Below, in pieces: positions 1 through 4,695 of a stretch of 8,867 bases of DNA. Origin of the DNA: Thermoprotei archaeon (GTDB taxonomy: Archaea; Thermoproteota; Thermoprotei_A; Sulfolobales; Ignisphaeraceae). The first letter of the stretch is position 1. Each line of letters opens with the position of its first letter. A program made the position numbers and the translations under genes. The notes beneath the pieces were generated by a model. It was not told where the DNA came from. It saw only the letters and a program-made list of their open reading frames with translations, and did no database searches. Location: NCBI GenBank assembly GCA_003661775.1, contig QMWT01000043.1:1-8867 (forward strand). Reading direction: 5' to 3'.

Positions 1-99
1 GCATTGATAGCAGCTACGTGCAGAACCTACGGCATAGACACAATAGCTACATTAGATGAAGACTTTAAACGAGTTCCACAGCTAAGAGTAATCCCCTAA
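1..99 (+). CDS. VapC-like PIN-domain toxin, C-terminal end (partial)
   Basis: Frame 1 is open from the window edge to a TAA at 97-99 and encodes 32 residues, including ALIAAT, YGIDTIATLDEDF and RVIP at the end. This is the typical tail of PIN-domain ribonucleases of the VapC type: the alanine-rich helix, then G-I-D-T-I-A-T-x-D-x-D-F with late acidic metal-binding residues, then a short final strand. VapC proteins cleave RNA and are normally held inactive by a VapB antitoxin encoded just upstream, here outside the window. Only the last quarter of the protein is visible, so whether the gene is intact cannot be judged. A non-toxin PIN protein is possible, but toxin-antitoxin cargo fits the accessory region around it. 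Confidence 0.75.
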   Translation, partial: ALIAATCRTYGIDTIATLDEDFKRVPQLRVIP

Positions 100-141
100 G
101 CCGCTATACAGTCAAACCACCTAGAGAAACACCTCACCAAA

Positions 142-285
142 TCAATGGCTACCTACGTAAAGATCGCTAATCTTCATACTTGGCAACGCTATCTCCATAT
201 CCATAGCGTAGTAGCTCTAATCGGTAGCAATAAACACTTTGAATCTAGCTAACGATGGAGCTAAACCATGATAAGGTTGTTGCAT
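142..285 (-). pseudogene. Possible small decayed ORF, unrecognised
   Basis: From ATG at 283-285 the minus strand reads 22 codons (MQQPYHGLAPSLARFKVFIA then TD), meets TAG at 217-219, and continues in the same frame for 24 more codons, including MDMEIALPSMKISDLYVG, to TGA at 142-144. The residue composition either side of the TAG looks protein-like. A TATA-like TTTTTAAA lies about 30 bases upstream of the ATG, which would suit a leaderless transcript. I do not recognise the product. It may be a small gene killed by one nonsense mutation, or a chance reading frame; the evidence is weak. Confidence 0.25.
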
Positions 286-302
286 AAGTCATGAATCTAA
301 AA

Positions 303-330
303 CTTGCACAAGTTTAAAAATCCGTGCAAG
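303..330. repeat. Inverted repeat CTTGCAC/GTGCAAG with A/T-rich loop
   Basis: A perfect 7-base inverted repeat (303-309 and 324-330) encloses 14 bases, including TTTAAAAA. Read on the minus strand, the enclosed TTTTTAAA resembles an archaeal TATA box about 30 bases before the ATG at 285. The arms could be an operator around that promoter or a simple hairpin. No function can be assigned. Confidence 0.4.
313..320 (-). promoter_or_regulatory. Candidate TATA box for the ORF at 285
   Basis: The minus strand reads TTTTTAAA, close to the crenarchaeal TATA consensus, 28-35 bases upstream of the ATG at 285. This is the spacing expected for a leaderless or near-leaderless transcript. The gene it would serve is doubtful, so the promoter is only a candidate. 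Confidence 0.25.
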
Positions 331-378
331 AAAAGGCTCCTCAAACCTAATTGTTCTCCTGGCTATGGTAGAGTGGAT

Positions 379-399
379 AGTGTCTATTAAGTAGACACT
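379..399. repeat. Dyad A: AGTGTCTA-N5-TAGACACT
   Basis: A perfect palindrome with 8-base arms (379-386 and 392-399) around TTAAG. It is preceded by GTGGA and followed within a few bases by CTTGG. A second copy at 445-465 has the same architecture and the same flanks, so the pair forms a small repeat family. It could be a regulator or recombinase binding site, or a structured RNA hairpin. Confidence 0.7.
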
Positions 400-444
400 T
401 CTCTTGGTGGTCGATGGTGGTGTTCTAGGTGGTTCTCTATGTGG

Positions 445-465
445 ACTGTCTACTGAGTAGACAGT
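445..465. repeat. Dyad B: ACTGTCTA-N5-TAGACAGT
   Basis: A perfect palindrome with 8-base arms (445-452 and 458-465) around CTGAG, centred 66 bases from dyad A. The two differ at the second base of the left arm (G in A, C in B), and the paired base in the right arm changes to match, so symmetry is kept. The flanks GTGGA and CTTGG are shared with dyad A. The nearby sequence is decayed, so a conserved symmetrical pair stands out. Confidence 0.7.
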
Positions 466-891
466 TGCTTGGCTAGTAGGTGGGATGCGTTGGCTATACC
501 TCCATCTGTACTTGTAGACTAGCTGCTCCTTTACGTTGTCTGGTATCTTAACGTACTCTTCTTAGTCTATGATGTGTTGATTCCTCGCTATCTCTATATC
601 CGGGTCTCCGATGAAGTTTTCAAGTACCTTCTCGGTTATCCTGCCCATGAGTTCTAGGTTCTTTACCTCTACCTTAATCCTCTCCATGATTTCTCGGGCT
701 AGCTTGGAGTGGAAGGCATCTTCTACTCTACTCACCAAGAACTAGTGGTACTTCACGATACACCGAGTCTTCATTCCGATGAACTTGTATACATCTATGT
801 GTAGATCTCCCCTACTTTAAGCTACAAGTACCTCCGGGCATCTATTACAATGCTAGTCACTTTGATAAAGCTGTTCTCTTCTCTTTGTTTG

Positions 892-983
892 GTTACCCCC
901 GAAGTTACCCCTCAACAAATACACCTTGCTGGGGAAGGGGAAAGTATTATCCCCGCTCCATCAGAGTATTTAGAGGGGGTAAC
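892..983. repeat. GTTACCCC repeat cluster: two direct, one inverted
   Basis: GTTACCCC occurs at 892-899 and 904-911, 12 bases apart, and its inverse GGGGGTAAC lies at 975-983, immediately before the proposed intN start at 984. Short repeats next to an integrase start and an attachment site could be recombinase arm sites or operator sites for the integrase promoter. The last copy could also serve partly as a ribosome binding site (GAGGGGGT at 973-980). Confidence 0.45.
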
Positions 984-1175
984 TTGCCTAGTCCTTGGCG
1001 TATCAAGCGGATTAAGAATAGGTACTATCTCTACCACTACGACGAGTACATTGGGCCCGTGGAGGAGATTGTAAAAGAATGGCGCCGGGGGCGGGATTCG
1101 AACCCGCGCGGGGCACGAGCCCCACCGGCTCTCAAGGCCGGCCCCTTAGTCCGCTCGGGCACCCCGGCGCCTTGA
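984..1175 (+). pseudogene. Putative SSV-type integrase N-terminal remnant (intN) overlapping tRNA-Ser
   Basis: From TTG at 984, preceded by GAGGGGGT, the frame encodes PSPWRIKRIKNRYYLYHY, then DEYIGPVEEIVKEW, then enters the antisense of the tRNA (RRGRDSNPRG...) and stops at TGA 1173-1175. The pattern basic-RYYLYxY-YIGPVEEIV is a recurring archaeal N-terminal module that I associate with integrases and related mobile-element proteins. In SSV-type integration the integrase gene contains attP. Integration splits it, leaving a short intN fragment that reads into the tRNA gene from its 3' end on the opposite strand, as here. No catalytic residues are expected in this piece. Residues encoded past about 1132 would be host tRNA sequence. 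The alternative is a non-integrase protein tail that happens to abut the tRNA, since the same module occurs in other archaeal proteins. Confidence 0.5.
1080..1168 (-). tRNA. tRNA-Ser(TGA)
   Basis: The minus strand folds as a class II tRNA. The acceptor stem is GCCGGGG (1168-1162) with CCCCGGC. The D arm uses CCC/GGG. The anticodon stem CCGGC/GCCGG encloses CTTGAGA, giving anticodon TGA (serine, UCA codons). There is a long variable arm GGGGC-TCGT-GCCCC and a T arm GCGGG-TTCGAAT-CCCGC. The discriminator is G73 and a genomic CCA follows at 1082-1080. No intron is present. Stems are almost wholly G-C, as expected for a hyperthermophile. It lies 57 bases beyond the methyltransferase stop and probably has its own promoter. 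Its 3' end is overlapped antisense by the proposed intN, marking it as a likely integration site. Confidence 0.95.
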
Positions 1176-1193
1176 ATAACTTAATACAGACCT

Positions 1194-1200
1194 CTTATAA
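1194..1200 (-). promoter_or_regulatory. Candidate TATA box for tRNA-Ser
   Basis: The minus strand reads TTATAAG 26-32 bases upstream of the mature tRNA 5' end, the usual archaeal TATA spacing if transcription starts at or just before the tRNA. It lies in the short spacer after the methyltransferase stop. Confidence 0.5.
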
Positions 1201-1223
1201 TGCTTGCGTTATTCAGGCGAACT

Positions 1224-1239
1224 GCTTAGCTTTCTAAGC
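1224..1239 (-). other. Hairpin spanning the methyltransferase stop codon
   Basis: GCTTAG and CTAAGC (6-base arms, 4-base loop AAAG on the transcript) form a perfect hairpin that contains the TAA at 1226-1228. It could mark a 3' end or slow decay of the mRNA. No T-tract follows directly, so it is not a convincing terminator. Confidence 0.35.
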
Positions 1240-1828
1240 GTGAGAGGAATACTCTGTATCCCCGTTTGGCCGCGAGCAGCTCTACATTTCCAAAAGTCTC
1301 TCTCATCAAGTTCTTGACTCTTTCTGCTCCTTTCCTCACAACTACCTGCAGCGTACCGCCTTTCTCTAGGTGCTCCAGCGCCTCCGTGATTATCCTAGAG
1401 ACAACCTTCATACCTGCTGCAAGCGGGGGGTTGCTGTATATAGCTTTGAACTTCATGTTTTTGACGGGTTCGTAGAGATCTCCGTGCAGAACCACGACTC
1501 TATCCTCAACACCGTTTCTCTTGGCGTTCCTCTTCGCCAGCTTTACGGCTTCGCGGTTTATGTCAACCATGTAGACCTTGAGCCGGGGATTTATCTTCGC
1601 TATAGCTATGCCTATAGCCCCGTAGCCGCAGCCCACATCAAGTACTACACCCTCCTCGGGGATCTCGGCGTATTCTATCAGCAGCTTGGTTCCTGGATCC
1701 ACGCGCTTATACGAGAAAACTCCACCTGCGGTCTCGAACTCTAGGCTAACTCCCCGAATGAAGTCGGATATCAGCGAGTATAGCTCTCTCCTCCTGCCGA
1801 ATGTGTAGTAGTGCTCGCTATCACTCAC
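1226..1828 (-). CDS. RsmC-like class I SAM-dependent methyltransferase
   Basis: The 200-residue product is a complete Rossmann-fold methyltransferase. VVLDVGCGYGAIGIAIA (about 61-77) is the SAM-binding motif I, VYMVDIN (about 85-91) carries the acidic residue that binds the ribose, and SNPPL (about 132-136) is the catalytic motif IV typical of enzymes that methylate exocyclic or ring nitrogens of A or G. The N-terminal HYYTF and the segment GVFSYKRVDPGTKLL match the archaeal family related to 16S rRNA G1207 methylase RsmC (COG2813, for example MJ0882). The exact RNA target is inferred, not shown. It starts at GTG 1828 and overlaps the cbf5 stop by 8 bases, so the two are translationally linked and both probably modify rRNA. 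No truncation is visible. Confidence 0.85.
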   Translation of the reverse strand: MSDSEHYYTFGRRRELYSLISDFIRGVSLEFETAGGVFSYKRVDPGTKLLIEYAEIPEEGVVLDVGCGYGAIGIAIAKINPRLKVYMVDINREAVKLAKRNAKRNGVEDRVVVLHGDLYEPVKNMKFKAIYSNPPLAAGMKVVSRIITEALEHLEKGGTLQVVVRKGAERVKNLMRETFGNVELLAAKRGYRVFLSRLES

Positions 1829-2912
1829 AGCTCTTCCTCCTCTTCCACATAGATGGGTACGTTCCGGGCTCCATAAACACCCTCTCGATTCTTACCGCGA
1901 CACCTCTTTTACTTTCCAAGATCTCGTTGGTGTCCATAGCCGCGCGCCCGATCGCGACGAGCTCACCCTTGAGGGTGAACATCGCCACCCTCTCGCCCTT
2001 GCTAATCCCTTCGTGGAGCCTTAGGATCCCGGGTACTGCGAGCTGAGCACCGTGCGCAATAGCGTCGACAGCGCCATCTCTTATAACGATCTTGGGCAGG
2101 TTCGCCACTATCAGCTCGGCCGGCTGCATGATCTTTCTGAGGAGCTCTTCATAACGGTATCTACGCCAGAGGTAGAGAGCCTCAGATACTTCGTGCAGTG
2201 TGTAGACACCGTTCTCTTCTCTGAAGTGCCCAGTAGCAGTTCTTCGAAGCTCCCTCATATGCGCTTCAACCCCCAGAACGAGGCCTACATCGTGGCAGAG
2301 CTTTCTTATGTAGGTACCCGACTGGCACCCAACCCTAAAGAGGACGTACCTGTCCTGAAACTCCAGGGGCTCAATGTAGTAGATCTCGCGTATCCTAAGA
2401 GCGCGTTTAACCGATGAACGTAGCGGGGGCCTCTGGTATATACGGCCTACAAACTGTTTGAGAACCGCGGTGACTTTCTCCGGATCCACCTCGCGGTGAA
2501 GCTCCATAAGCGCTACGTACTCTTTCCTCGAATGCATCACCAAGCCTATGAGCTTGGTCGCACTACCTAGAGCTACCGGCAGCACACCCGTTACCTTGGG
2601 ATGACCCCACCCACCACCCCTCCTCTAGGGGTGGGCGGGTTCTAGGGTCCCTCCATGCCCCGCCTTCTCCAACCCGAACATCTTCTTTATCCAGGCAACT
2701 ACCTCATGGCTAGTAGGCCCGGGAGGCTTATCGATGACTATCAGCCCCTTCCTTATGTAGAGGTCTATGGGCCTCCTATAGGGCGGGTAGCCGTAGCGGG
2801 GATCAGTATCCTCCTCATCTTTGCTAACCCACCTACGTTTAACTCTGCCAAGTTCGTCAAGTTTTCTTAGGAACTCCTCTCCTTCCTTAACTAGGTCGCT
2901 CAAAACTTCCAT
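1821..2912 (-). CDS. cbf5: Cbf5/dyskerin rRNA pseudouridine synthase, split by a 39-base intron
   Basis: Catalytic subunit of the archaeal H/ACA RNP (with Nop10, L7Ae and Gar1), which converts guided uridines in rRNA to pseudouridine; it can also act on tRNA U55. Exon 1 (2912-2641) gives the N-terminal extension, DKPPGPTSHEVVAWIK and KAGHGGTL. Exon 2 (2601-1821) gives PKVTG, YVALMELH, RPPLRSSVKR (about 148-157), GTYIRKLCHDVGLVLG (about 186-201) and a C-terminal PUA domain (about 259-340) ending near VFMEPGTYPSMW. Without splicing the frame ends at TAG 2625-2627 after 95 residues. Joined exons encode 350 residues, slightly longer than Pyrococcus Cbf5. Removing 2602-2640 makes codon 91 GAT, the catalytic aspartate of GGTLDPKVTG. 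ATG 2912 has no well-placed ribosome binding site; TTTTA about 33 bases upstream may allow a leaderless transcript. Loss of function by nonsense mutation is unlikely, since everything outside the insert is intact. Confidence 0.93.
2602..2640 (-). other. Archaeal bulge-helix-bulge intron in cbf5 pre-mRNA
   Basis: The 39-base insert separates GGTL-(GA) from (T)-PKVTG. The predicted fold on the transcript has these parts. Outer exon helix: GGG 2651-2649 with CCC 2600-2598. 3-base bulge CAT: 2603-2601. Central helix: ACCCTA 2648-2643 with TGGGGT 2609-2604. 3-base bulge GAA: 2642-2640. Inner intron hairpin: 2639-2610 with loop TAGAGGA. Cutting after the second base of each bulge (GA^A and CA^T), the rule for the tRNA splicing endonuclease, gives exactly the in-frame GAT junction. 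Introns in cbf5 spliced this way are known from Crenarchaeota. A one-base shift of both cuts (G^AA, C^AT) gives the same product. The central helix pairs as 6 bp rather than the canonical 4. Confidence 0.9.
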
Positions 2913-2964
2913 CCTCGAGAAAGAAGTTGATTTATCGAGAGTAAAATGCTCTGAAGCTGTGGCT

Positions 2965-3273
2965 CTACACCTTCTTGACGAAGAGAGCTGGGGTGGGCTT
3001 CAGCTTCACTCTCTCCTTCATGAATTCTATTAGACCGGCGGCTTCCAGCGCTTTCACAACCTCCTCGTCCGAAGCTCCCTTGGGAATATCGATCTTTTTA
3101 TCTAAAGGCTCCAGATGGTTTATGTTGCACCTCCTCCTCTTAACGCCACTTACACTCTTAGGACCTGTTACAAGCACGAAGTTCTCGTCTATTATATCGA
3201 CTATAACACACCTCCTCCCAGCTTCGCGACCTGTGGTTTTAACACATATCCTCCCGACTTCTATAGCAGGCAT
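2965..3273 (-). CDS. rpl14e: Large ribosomal subunit protein eL14
   Basis: 102 residues beginning MPAIEVGRICVKTTGREAGR, the classic start of archaeal eL14, with a KOW-type RNA-binding barrel (about 5-45: CVIVDIIDENFVLVTGP) followed by VKRRRCNINHLEPL and a C-terminal helix. It is a 50S surface protein found only in archaea and eukaryotes. An in-frame TTG at 3294 would add seven residues, but the ATG at 3273 matches the family start and has GGGTG just upstream, so I chose it. It follows cmk by 25 bases and precedes cbf5 by 52 bases, the usual archaeal order. The tail (LKPTPALFVKKV) is slightly longer than in the Sulfolobus protein as I recall it. Confidence 0.95.
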   Translation of the reverse strand: MPAIEVGRICVKTTGREAGRRCVIVDIIDENFVLVTGPKSVSGVKRRRCNINHLEPLDKKIDIPKGASDEEVVKALEAAGLIEFMKERVKLKPTPALFVKKV

Positions 3274-3298
3274 TGACGACACCCTACACAACAACTCC

Positions 3299-3874
3299 TT
3301 AGGGTCTTAAAAGGGTTGCCCGCTTCTGCTTCTTGAGTATAAGCTCAACCACGTACAAAGCCACGCTCAACACTTCTTCTGGTCCAAACGTACCGGTGTT
3401 TATCACAACATCGAACACCGTCATGTCGTTTATATCAACTCCGTAGTACTTCATGAACCTCTTTTTTTCGCTCTCTTCTCTCAAGCGGGTCTCACGTGCA
3501 ACCTCCTCGAAACCCCTACCCTCCCTCTCAGCAATCCTCAACACTCTGACATTGAACGGAGCTACCACACCTATTCTAACATCGGCCAGATCTTTGACAA
3601 GCCAAGCTGCTAGGTGGCTGTCTATCACGACTCCGCCTCTACGCGCAACTTCGATGGTTTTGGAATCCACTCTTCTATCTATAGATGGATCCTTCTCGGC
3701 GATTCTACTAAGCTCGACCAGGTCTACGCCTAGCTCCTCCGCAATACTTCTAAAGATTCTGCCCGTAGAGTAGTGCTCCAGCCCCAGCCTCTCCGCCAAC
3801 ATTCTCGCAAGAGTAGTCTTGCCGCTGCCGGGAGGCCCGCTGACGACTATGGTAGGCCCTCTCTTCACTATCAT
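3299..3874 (-). CDS. cmk: Cytidylate kinase
   Basis: 191 residues. The P-loop GPPGSGKTT (13-21) binds ATP. LEHYSTGRIFRSIAEELGV matches the nucleotide-monophosphate-binding region of archaeal CMP kinases, and DSHLAAWL followed by RETRLREESEKKRFMKYYG is the lid and arginine-rich segment that contacts phosphates. It phosphorylates CMP and dCMP to the diphosphates in pyrimidine metabolism. The ATG at 3874 lies 6 bases beyond the eL34 stop, so the genes are probably cotranscribed. The eL34-cmk-eL14-cbf5 order is conserved in archaea and supports the call over a generic adenylate kinase-like protein. Confidence 0.93.
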   Translation of the reverse strand: MIVKRGPTIVVSGPPGSGKTTLARMLAERLGLEHYSTGRIFRSIAEELGVDLVELSRIAEKDPSIDRRVDSKTIEVARRGGVVIDSHLAAWLVKDLADVRIGVVAPFNVRVLRIAEREGRGFEEVARETRLREESEKKRFMKYYGVDINDMTVFDVVINTGTFGPEEVLSVALYVVELILKKQKRATLLRP

Positions 3875-3880
3875 TATCCG

Positions 3881-4156
3881 TCACAGGCTCAAACCCTTCC
3901 TCACAGCCTCCTTAAGCACCTCCTTCAAACATCTGGGACAGAGAACTCCACCGAACATGCGCTCTGGACGCTTCTTTGTCTTAGGAAGCCACCTCCTTTC
4001 GTCTTCAGAGATCGGTACTCCTCCCAGAGGAGCTCCACAGCGGCCGCACCTCATCACGCCCCTGCGCCTTCGTTCATAGTGGATAACCGTTCTACCTCCT
4101 GGAGTACGTCTCCAGATCCTTCTCAAAGAGCGTGATCTGTACATAGGTCTTACCAT
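3881..4156 (-). CDS. rpl34e: Large ribosomal subunit protein eL34
   Basis: 91 residues starting MVRPMYRSRSLRR, a basic archaeal/eukaryotic 50S protein. Four cysteines in two CxxC pairs (C37/C40 in CGRC, C73/C76 in CPRC) form a zinc ribbon, and KKRPERMFGG between them is the family signature. An in-frame GTG at 4165 is possible, but it sits within the AGGTGG ribosome binding site, which is placed correctly (5 bases) for ATG 4156, so I chose the latter. A 54-base leader separates it from the DUF106 gene. Confidence 0.95.
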   Translation of the reverse strand: MVRPMYRSRSLRRIWRRTPGGRTVIHYERRRRGVMRCGRCGAPLGGVPISEDERRWLPKTKKRPERMFGGVLCPRCLKEVLKEAVRKGLSL

Positions 4157-4210
4157 GTTCGCCACCTATGCACAGCTATCTCTAGTGCGGTAGTTACAGT
4201 GCTGGAACCT

Positions 4211-4690
4211 TTAAGCTTGATGCTCATCAATGCTGGCTAGCTCTCTTTGAAACACTGCAGTGTATATGGGGGAGAAGAGGAAGAAGACAAACAGTATTAT
4301 CCAGACGGTGGGTGTAAGACAACCGAGCTCTCCGGACTCTACCTGTATCGGGGGCGGGAGGAGGCATGCACTGCGGGATAGTATGGCTTCAGCGAAGAGC
4401 ATCGATGTAAGTGCGACCGCCAGAAATGCAGCCATAGGCACAAAGAACTGGAAGATCATCACTCTGGTGAGCCTGCCACGCACCTTACGCTGCCGTATGC
4501 TAGCGATCAACCTCTTCTTTCGGCTTATTAACGCTTTTCTTCCAACTTTCTCTAAGCTTTTTATCTCTTCAGGCAACCTGTACCTCTTCAAAAAAGATGA
4601 CATGAAGAATATGGCGGCGCTGTACATAAGAGCAGACATCAACACTATAAAAACAGCGTGAACTACACCTCCTACAGCTCTCAGCTCCAC
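4211..4690 (-). CDS. DUF106 / EMC3-TMCO1-like membrane insertase (Oxa1 superfamily)
   Basis: 159 residues with the archaeal DUF106 layout: a first membrane segment (about 10-33), a long basic cytoplasmic stretch rich in K/R that could form a coiled coil (about 34-76), a second segment (about 77-102), an external loop and a third segment (about 128-148). Archaeal proteins of this kind are related to YidC/Oxa1 and eukaryotic EMC3 and TMCO1, and are thought to help insert membrane proteins, consistent with the position right after secY. Two cysteines, C109 and C124, lie in the external loop and could form a disulfide. It starts at GTG 4690, 5 bases after the secY stop, with AGGTGA 9 bases upstream. 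Confidence 0.85.
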   Translation of the reverse strand: MELRAVGGVVHAVFIVLMSALMYSAAIFFMSSFLKRYRLPEEIKSLEKVGRKALISRKKRLIASIRQRKVRGRLTRVMIFQFFVPMAAFLAVALTSMLFAEAILSRSACLLPPPIQVESGELGCLTPTVWIILFVFFLFSPIYTAVFQRELASIDEHQA

Positions 4691-4695
4691 AGCCG

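Larger units (their letters stand above)
289..900 (-). pseudogene. Decayed protein-coding gene, unrecognised
   Basis: Joining frames on the minus strand recovers a continuous protein-like sequence. One frame gives SFIKVTSIVIDARRYL, then TAG (822-824), then LKVGEIYT, then TAG (794-796). Around 794-810 the coding signal moves to another frame, which reads IDVYKFIGMKTRCIVKYH, TAG (742-744), FLVSRVEDAFHSKLAREIM and onwards to GDPDIEIARNQHIID, TAA (562-564), EEYVKIPDNVKEQLVYKYRW and on to TGA at 289-291. The 562-800 stretch has charged, helical composition typical of a real protein. At least three nonsense codons plus one frameshift make it non-functional. I cannot name the family. The last part (about 290-480) overlaps two palindromes and reads as proline-rich low-complexity sequence, so the gene may have ended near 480. 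The 5' end is not clear. It is probably leftover cargo of the element next to the tRNA. Confidence 0.5.
100..983. other. Gene-poor accessory stretch without an intact gene
   Basis: Between the PIN-domain stop and the proposed intN start no intact gene is visible on either strand. The stretch holds a decayed minus-strand gene, a doubtful short ORF, the paired dyads at 379-465, an inverted repeat at 303-330 and the GTTACCCC cluster. By eye it is more A/T-rich and looser than the core operon to its right, in keeping with old integrated DNA. No second copy of the tRNA 3' half is present here. Confidence 0.6.

Noticed and set aside
379..465. Start of a CRISPR array
   Set aside because: Only two copies, each a palindrome that differs from the other, with a spacing and repeat size unlike an archaeal array.
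850..1074. A 74-residue + strand protein starting at ATG 850
   Set aside because: Its sequence is low-complexity, with no recognisable domain. It overlaps the better supported intN frame, and its VTPEVTP is produced by the GTTACCCC repeat.
1080..1168. An intron within the tRNA
   Set aside because: The anticodon loop is a normal seven bases and the extra length is fully explained by the serine variable arm.
2586..2660. cbf5 as a pseudogene, or TAG read as an amino acid (pyrrolysine-like readthrough)
   Set aside because: Readthrough would leave 13 extra residues inside the active-site motif and replace the catalytic Asp with Glu. The bulge-helix-bulge fold and exact restoration of GGTLDPKVTG favour splicing.
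3274..3294. Upstream TTG start for eL14
   Set aside because: The family begins at MPAIEVGR; ATG 3273 has a suitable ribosome binding site.
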